A stretch of DNA of 48,672 nucleotides from positions 1 through 48,672 of the forward strand of contig JARLJW010000050.1 of the NCBI GenBank assembly GCA_031290985.1. Reading direction: 5' to 3'. Positions 23,840 to 32,800 of this stretch are shown piece by piece; the first letter of the stretch is position 1, and each line of letters begins with the position of its first letter. The notes beneath the pieces were generated by a model, which saw nothing but the letters and a program-made list of their open reading frames with translations, did no database searches and was not told the origin of the DNA. This DNA is from Verrucomicrobiia bacterium. Its GTDB lineage: Bacteria; Verrucomicrobiota; Verrucomicrobiia; Limisphaerales; UBA11358. The position numbers and the translations under genes were made by a program.

Positions 23840-26800
23840 ATGAAAGTTCGTTATAAAATTTTGGCGATGCTGCTGTGCCTGCTGGCACTGGGAGCGGTCT
23901 GGTATTTATGGCCGCGCGCCGGCCGGCCGGCGGCGGCGCACCCCCCCGCCGCACCCATCGTGGCCACCGTCAGCAGTTCCGCCCCGGCGGTCAGCGCCAC
24001 CAATGCGCCCATCGCCGAAGACTCCGGCTCCCGCTCCGCCGCCAGCACCAACCGCCTCACATTCCGCCTGGCGAATACGCCCAAATCCATCACCCAATTG
24101 ACCGGCGACCGCCACGCCATCTTGCTGGAGAATGCGTTCATTGACACCACGGCCACGCTCGACCTGAAGATTCCCACCCACCTCCGCGCCGAGGCCGAAC
24201 CGGGCGCTTATATTGTCCAGGCGCGCGGCGTGATTGACGGTGCGTTCCGGAATGTCATCACCGATGCGGGCGGCACGATCGTTTCCTACATCCCGAACAA
24301 CGCCTTCCTTGTGCAGGTGACCGCCGCCGGCGCGTCAGCGCTCGCGGCCAATGCCCGCGTGCAAGCGGTGCTGCCGTACGAACCCTATTACAAGGTGCAG
24401 GCCTCCCTGCTGGATTTGGCGATCAATCAAAAGCCGTTGCCGCCCGGAACGTATCTCACCCTCGGCCTCTTCGGCACGGGCGCGGATGCCACCATCGCGC
24501 AACTGGAAAAGCTTGGCGTCGAGATTCTCGGACGGGACCGCTCGCCGTTCGGCCCCATCGTGCGGGTGCGGGCACCGGCGGACTGGATCGCCCTGGCCAA
24601 ACTCGCCGGGGTGCAGATCCTTGAACCGGTTTATCGCCGCAAACTCGCCAACGATCTTTCCCGTGTGGCCGTCGGCGTGTCCACCAACACCACGGATGGC
24701 GCCACCAATAATTACCTCGGCCTGACCGGCAAAAATATCACCGTGGAAGTGAACGACACCGGCGTGGACGCGGGGCATCCCGATTTCAGCGTGGGTGGCT
24801 CCGCCGGCAGCCCCGGCTCCACTCCGCCAACGCGTGTGTTTTTTGACGTTCCGGGCAGTACCAATGACACCGACGGCCACGGCACGCACGTCGCCGGCAT
24901 CATCGCCGGCAACGGCAGCATGAGCCGGACGCCATTCAATGTAGGCGCACATGCACGGGGCTCGGTAACCAATGCGGATTTTCGCGGCAAGGCACCGGAC
25001 GCGGCGATCTTATCCGTCGGCGGCATCGGCGGCGGTCATGATTTCAACACGTCCGATTCCTTCATGCAGGAGGCGGCGGTCCGGCTGACCAACGCGCTCA
25101 TCTCGAACAATAGCTGGACCTATGGCGACAACTCCTATGACCTCGCGGCGGCCAGCTACGATGCCGCGGTGCGCGATGCCGTCCCGGAAGCCACCGGCCC
25201 GCAGCCGGTACTTTTTGTGTTCGCCGCCGGCAATGACGGCGGCGGCAACGACAACGGCAGTTCCGGCAACGCGGACAGCATCGGCTCGCCCGGCACCGCC
25301 AAGAACGTCATCACCGTCGGCGCGCTCGAGGAGCTGCGCAACATCACCAACATCGTCACCGGCCTCAACGGCTCGTCGAACGCGATCTGGGCGGCGGAAA
25401 CGGACAGCGGATTTCAGGTGCCGGGTTATTCTTCCCGCGGCAACGTGGGCGTGCAGACCGAGGGCGCCTACGGCCGGTTCAAGCCGGACGTCGTTGCGCC
25501 GGGCACGTTCACGGTTTCGCTCCGTTCCCAACAGTGGGATGAGCTGGCGTATTACAACCCGACCAATTATCACGTCAATATCGCCTCGGATTTCGTGACC
25601 AGCAATGCGATGGCTTTTGGGTTTGTCACCGTGCCGCAAAATGCCGTGGGCATATCCATCCAGGTGGTGGCAAACGCTTCATCACCGACGCCGTTCCCCA
25701 CCCAGTTCCCAATTTATCTTTCCTCGACCGGCGTGCCGAACCCGGCGGATACCACGAGCTACGATATCTTCAAAGGGAATACCAATTTCCTAGCCGTCCC
25801 GCCGGATAGCGGCGGCGCGGTCAGCACCATCGCCAATTTGCGGAACATCGGCTTCATCTATGCCGTCGGCGACCCGACCAACCGGACCGCCCCCATGAGC
25901 TTTGACGTCATTGAGACCGTGATCACGACGAATGACCTTGGCAACGAGTTGATCATCCTGAGCAACCTGAATAATTTCATCAGCGGCGGGCCGGCCTCGT
26001 ATCCTCACGATTCTTCGAACCCGCACTACTATCGGTATGAGAGCGGCACCAGCATGGCCACGCCGGCGGTATCCGGCGTGCTGGCGTTGATGCAGGACTT
26101 CTTCGTGAACAAGAAGAATCCGAACTTCACCACGAACCCCAGTCCGGCGCTCCTCAAGGCCATGGTCATCAACGGCGCGCGCCTGACCGGCAATTACAAG
26201 TTCGCCGTCACGAACACGTTGAATTTTGAAGGCTGGGGCCAGGTGCAGTTGCCCAACTCGCTGCCCGCAGCCCTCGCCGCCACGAACGCTACCGCCACGA
26301 ACGCGCCGTTTTTCTTCGTGGATCAAGACCCCACCAACGCGCTCGCCACCGGCGACCGCCGCACTTTCAACGTGACCCTCCCGACCGCCGCCGCCCGCGC
26401 CCAGTCGCTCCGCATAACGCTCGCCTGGACCGATCCGCCCGGCAACCCCGCCGCCGCCATCAAACTCGTCAACGATCTCGACCTCGTCGTCACCAATAAC
26501 GATGATCCGACCAATCCGGTGGTGTATTACGGCAACAACTTCGGCTCATTCGGCTCGCCGCCGTATTCCTCGCCCAGTGGCACCAATTCCATCGGCGACA
26601 ACATCAACAACGTTGAAAACGTCTACCTCCCGGCCACGCAGGGTTCGAATTACACCGTCACGGTCATCGGCCATGCGGTCAACGTGAACGCCGTCACGCT
26701 GAATCAGACCAACATCGTGCAGGATTTCGCCCTGGTCATCTCCTCCGGCAACGGCAACAACACCAACGGCATCGTCGTGACGCCGGTCCCGCCCGCCCTG

Positions 26801-29800
26801 TCGACGCCGGTCGTGCCCCGCGTGGATTATCTGGCCTCGACCAACGGGATTTATTTCAACCAGTACGCCGGCGCCAACGCCCCGTGGATCAGCACGAACG
26901 ACCAGCAGTTTGGCGCGGGCAACAGCTACGGCTTCGATCCGGGTGCCGTGTTCCACATCGGCCAGACCAACCAGTGGCATTTCTACGTCGTCACCAACAC
27001 CACCGGTTTCACCAATGCCGCCTTCATCATCTTCCTCCCGAACACCGCCGCGATCCCGCGTGAAGGGGTGAACCAGAGCACGGATGCCAACAGCACCCGG
27101 CCCGAGGCGGACCTCGAAATGCTCGTCACCAGTCCGACCACGGAACCCAGCGCCGTGACGATCACCAACTTGAACGGCGTCATCGTCTCCAACTGCCTCT
27201 TCAACGTGAACGGCGACGCGGCGGCCATCGGGCGCGGCGGTTCGGAATTCATCGCCTATTCCAATTCCACGTTGAACCAGGTGTATTACATCGGCGTGCA
27301 ATGCCAGGACCAGATGGCCGGCGAGTATGCGTTTGTCCCGATCTTCAGCGAGCAGCCTTTCAGCACCACGGACCAGAACGGCAACGCCTACATCCACGGC
27401 GTGAACGTGCCTGTGAACATCCCGGACGGCAACAACCGCCATCCCGGCGTCGGCTACGTCATCGGGCTCTGCGTGCAGCCGTTGGACATCAAGCGCGTCA
27501 TCGTGACGAACACCTTTACGCACCAGAATTTCGGCGACCTCGTGGGCGGCTTGAGCCATCTCGGCACCGGCGTCACGCTGAACAACCATGACGGCCTGGG
27601 TGCCGTCACGCCGGCGCAGCAATTTATTTACGACGACAGCGGGCAGGGCGACGTGCCCGGCGCCATCCATTCGGACGGGCCCGGTGCATTGCCGAATTTC
27701 CGCGGCCAGCAGGGTGCGGGTCTGTGGCTGCTGACCGAGGTGGACGACTCCTTCTCGCAGACCGGCGCGGTCACCAGCTTCACGATGAAGATCGAGCCGC
27801 ACCGTAATTTGAAATACCCGGCGTTCCTCACCGTCACCATTCCGCCGGGCGGCTGGTTCTATGATTACATCGACGTGCCGGTCGGCTACACGAACATGCT
27901 GGTGGTGGCCACCAACCTGCCGCCCACGTCGCAGCCGCCCATCCAGCTCTATGTCAAGGAAGGCGACCTGCCCACGCTGGCCGACACCAACGACGTGGCC
28001 TGGCTCACCAATTGTCCCGTCGGCACCTACCCGACGGGGTTGGATCCCGGCAACGAAATCTCCGTCGGCCCGCCGCTGGTGCCCGACCGCTACTTTGTCG
28101 GCCTGTACAACCCGGACACTGTTTCGCACGACGTCCTTATCGGCGCGATCTTGTCGTTCAACCAGTCGGCCATCAGCACGTTTAACTTTAATGGCTCTGG
28201 CCCCCTGGAGATCCTCGATGACGCGGTGACGACGGATAGCATTCAGGTGTCGGACCCGAATTTGATCCAGGATTTCAACGTCGGCCTGCGCATTGATCAT
28301 CCGCGCATTTCGGACCTGGTCATCACGTTGATCGGCCCCGATGGCACGCGCTATCTGCTGATGGAAAATCGCGGCGGCCAGAGCACCAACGGCTGCGGCA
28401 CGACGGTGATCGTGACGAACACCTTCGCCGCGACCGCCTCCGGCGGCCGCGAAGGCGCGACGAATTTTTATGATTTGCAGGAAACCGCCGGCACTGTTCC
28501 GATCACCTGGCAATTTTACCAGGTGCCAGACCAGATGGATGTCTATTACCAGGGGACGCTGATCTTCAGCACCGGCCTGGTCAGCGGCGGCGGATCCACC
28601 AACATCAGTTTCGGTCCCGGTGCCTCGACCCAGATCGAGGTGGTGATGGACGCCACTAATCATCCCTCCGCAACCCTGTGGAATTACACCGTCGGCGGCG
28701 TGTTGACGAATTACGATTACCTCACGTTCACCGAGGACACAAATCTGACGACCACGCCGATCAAGTTTGCGCCGCCTCCGTTCGTGCCGCAAGTCACCTC
28801 CACCCCGCTGCTGACGAATAACTTTGATGCCGACGTGGTGCAGACCTACACCAATGGCCAGACCTTTGACGGCTGGACCGTGCTGACCAACCAGGTGGAT
28901 GTCGGCACCGGCACGAACCCGCCCGCATTTTCAGCGCCCAACTACCTGGCGCTGGACCATGGCGTGATCGTCACCAATCTGACCACCGTGCCGGGCCGCG
29001 AGTATAATCTGTCCTATCAGCGTGGCAACAATGTCTCGGACAACGGCGACGTTGTCACCAACGCCGACTGGCGGGCGCAAAATTTTAGATTCACCGCCGT
29101 GGCCACCAACACCCCGCTGGTGCTGGCGTCAGCGCCGGATGTCCTGGCCGGCCTGGCGCTGACCAACGCGCAGTCGATCAGCTTCGACACGAACACGCTG
29201 CTGGACGATCTCGTGCTGCGGGAGCTGCCCGGCAATCTGTACTACCAGCCCGAGCAGTCGTTGGTGCCGCTCAACGACACGCCCGCGAACGGCACCGGCG
29301 TTGCCGGCGATATCGGGATTTGGACCCTGGAGATCCTGGACAATCGCGCCGGGGCCACCAACTTCACGCCCACGCTCGTCAGTTGGAACCTGGGCTTCAC
29401 TTACGCCAACACCAATTACACCATACCGCTGGGCAGCCTCGATAATGGTTTGATCGAGACCAACTTCGCCCCGCCCCACAGCCTGGCCTGGTTTGCGATC
29501 AAGGTGCCGACCAATGCCATCGCCCAGACGAACAGCCTGCTGTTTGCGACCCTGCCATTGAACATCTGGTTCAGCACCACGAATCCGCCGACCACCAACG
29601 GCCCGTTGAGCACCTTGGAACTGGGGAGTTCAGTGGGCGGTTCCACCGTGGTCTATCACACCAGCACGCCGCCGATGGTGCCCGGAACGACGAATTATCT
29701 GGGGGTGCAAAATCCCAACTCGTTCGGCGCCACCTACGCCATCGAGGTGACCTTTGAATTCACGAACGTGCCCGTTCCGCCCTACGGCACCACCAACGTG

Positions 29801-32800
29801 CTGGCCTATGCCAATTCGCTGCCCGCCACGGGAGTGACCGGCACGAACGCGCAGTTGAACGGCTTCGCCACGCCCAACCTCACGAACGGTTCGCCGGCCA
29901 CGGCGCGGTTCCAGTGGGGCGCGACCACCGCCTACGGCAACGTGACGCCGCCGGTCAATGTCGGGATCGGCTTCAACGAGGTGTATGTGAACGCCGCCAT
30001 CAGCAATTTGTACTTTGCGGAGGTCTATCACTGCCGGATCGTCGTGAGCAACAGCGTGGGCGTCACCTACGGGGCGGACGAGCAGTTCGCGCCGGGTAAT
30101 GTGGTGGCGTGGGGGGATAATACCGCGCTGCAGACGAATGTACCGGCGGGAGTGAGCAACATCGTGGCGGTCGCCGGCGGGGTGTTTTACAGCCTGGCCT
30201 TGAAGGACGATCACACCGTGGTGGCCTGGGGTTACGATGGCCTGGCCGATGTCCATGTGCCGGCGAATTTGACGAATGTGGTGGCCATCGCGGGCAGCAC
30301 GACCAACAGCCTGGTGTTGAACGGCGATGGCACCATTTTGGAATGGAACAATCTTACCGGCCTGACCGGTTCCCCGGCGGGCGTGACCAATGTGGTGTAT
30401 ATCGCGGGCGGCGGGGTGGACAGCGTGGCCTTGAAGCAGGACGGTACGGTGAGCGCGTGGGATAACATCACCTATGAGCCCGCGACGGTGCCCGCCGGCT
30501 TGAGCAATGTCGTGGCCGTGGCTGCCGGCGAACAGGATCTGATGGCGCTCTTGAACAATGGCTCGGTGGTCGTCTGGGGTGACAACACCTTTGGCCAGAC
30601 CAATGTGCCCGGCAGCGTCAGCAACATCGTGATGGTGGCCGGCGGCAGTTTCCACAACCTCGTTTTGCAAAACGGCGGGGCAGTGCTCGCGTGGGGCGAC
30701 AACACGTTTGGTGAAACCACGATTCCGACCAATTTGAACACGGTGGTGGCCATCGCCGCCGGCCTGGGTGACAACCTGGTTTTGCAGAACGACAGCACCG
30801 TGGTGGCCTGGGGCAACAACAGTTCAGCGCAGACCAATGTGCCGCCCGGTCTGGGCCCGGTGTTTGCAGTCGCCTGCGGTGCCCGTCATGACCTGGTGCT
30901 CACCGCGGAGCCGCCGCTGCTACCGCCGTATGCGAGTACCCTGCCGGCGACGGCGGTGACTGCCACGCGTGCACAACTCAACGGCTTTGCCACGCCCAAC
31001 ACCACCAACGGTACGCAGGTGACCGCCTGGTTCCGCTGGGGCACCAGCACCAATTATGCGTTCCAGACGCCACCGGTTGACGTCGGCAACGGTTTTAACG
31101 TGGTCTTGGTGACCAACCGGGTCCGCGGATTGCGCCAAGGCCAGACTTGCCATTTTCAGCTCGTCGTCAGCAATTACGTGGGGGTGACCTACGGTTTTGA
31201 TCAGTGGCTGGTGGCCGGTGGAGTCAAGGCCTGGGGTGACAATTCCTCCGGTGAAGCCACGATTCCCGACGGTTTGACCAACGTGGTGTCCGTCGCCGCC
31301 GGCGGGGCCCACAATCTGGTGATCCTGACCAATGGCCAAGTAGAGGCCTGGGGCAACAATGGGAGCGGCCAGATCAACGTTCCGGCGGGCCTGACCAACA
31401 CGGTGGCCGTGGTGGTGGCGGGCGGGTTCTCGCACAGCCTGGCCTTGCAGCGCAACGGCGTGGTCACGGCGTGGGGTGATAACACCTACAGCCAGTCCAC
31501 GGTGCCGGCCAGTGCCACCAACATGGTCCGGGTGGCCGGCGGCGGCTTTGCCAGCCTGGCGTTGCGCAACAACGGCCTGATCAGCGCTTGGGGCGACAAC
31601 ACCTTTGGCCAGACCAATGTTCCAGCCGGGCTGGGCAACAGCAACGTGGTGGCGGTCGCGGAAGGCGCTGAACACAGCCTGGCGTTGTTGAACGACGGCA
31701 CGGTGGTGGGTTGGGGCACCAACGTCTACGGCCAGATTTCTGTGCCCGCCATGAACCACGTGGTGGCGGTGGCTGCGGGCGGTTACCACAGTCTGGCGTT
31801 GCTGAACAGCGGCGCGGTGGTGGCCTGGGGCTTGAACAACGCCGGCCAGGCGACGGTGCCGAGCGTCTGCACCAACAACGTGGTGGCGATCGCCGCCGGT
31901 GGTTTTCACAGCCTGGCATTGTTGAATGACGGCAGCGTGGTGGCCTGGGGTGATGACAAACTGGGCCAGACCAATGTGCCGGGCGATGTCAGCAACGTGG
32001 TCGCGGTGGCCGCCGGCACTTATCATAACGTGGTGTTGACCTCGCCGTTCCCGGTCAACTTGAACCTGATCCCGTTTCCCACGAACGGCCTGCCGGTGAC
32101 GAACATCGTCGGGCCGGGTGGCATCAACTGGTTTGAGATCGATGTGCCGACCAATGCCATCGCCGCGACCAACACGCTGTTGTTTGCGACGTTGCCCGTG
32201 AATCTCTGGTGGAGCACGAATTTCCCGCCGAGCATCACCGCCCCCAACGATGCGGAACTGCTGACCAACCAGTCGTCCGGCACCGCGATCCTTTATCACG
32301 ACACCCCGCCGCCGACGATGGTAGCGGGCGGGATTTATTATCTGGGGGTGCAGAATACGAACAGCGTCGCGGTCACCAATGCCATCGAGGTAACGTTCGA
32401 ACTTGCCGTGCCCCCGGTGCTGCCCCCGGTCGAGTTCGTCCAGTTTGTGCAGGGCGGTGACACGCTCATCGTGACCAACACGGCCTTCGACATCTATCCG
32501 GCAGATGTGTTGGACTATAACTTGACCACCAATGTATTCCTGGTCTTTCCGTTCGGTCCCATTGACACGAATGGGGCCGTGAACCCGGTCATCGACACCA
32601 ACGGCATCATTACTTGGACGGTTCCGACCAACACTGCGGTCACGGTCAGCCTCTTCCACACGACAGTGACGGACACGAACACCGGCCTGGGCGATGCCAA
32701 TGACTTTTTGGTCATCGCCTTTCCGAACTTCGCCATCAACGTACCCGTGACGAACGGGGTGCCTCCGAACAGCATCGGCTGGTATCCCGTCCGGGTGCCG

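Noticed and set aside
26546..28792. Long antisense ORF opposite the giant subtilase
   Set aside because: Low-complexity Val/Gly/Arg-rich translation of the reverse of Thr/Asn-rich coding DNA; no domain or start signal. The ORFs opposite 19680-22052 and 30920-33547 are rejected for the same reason.
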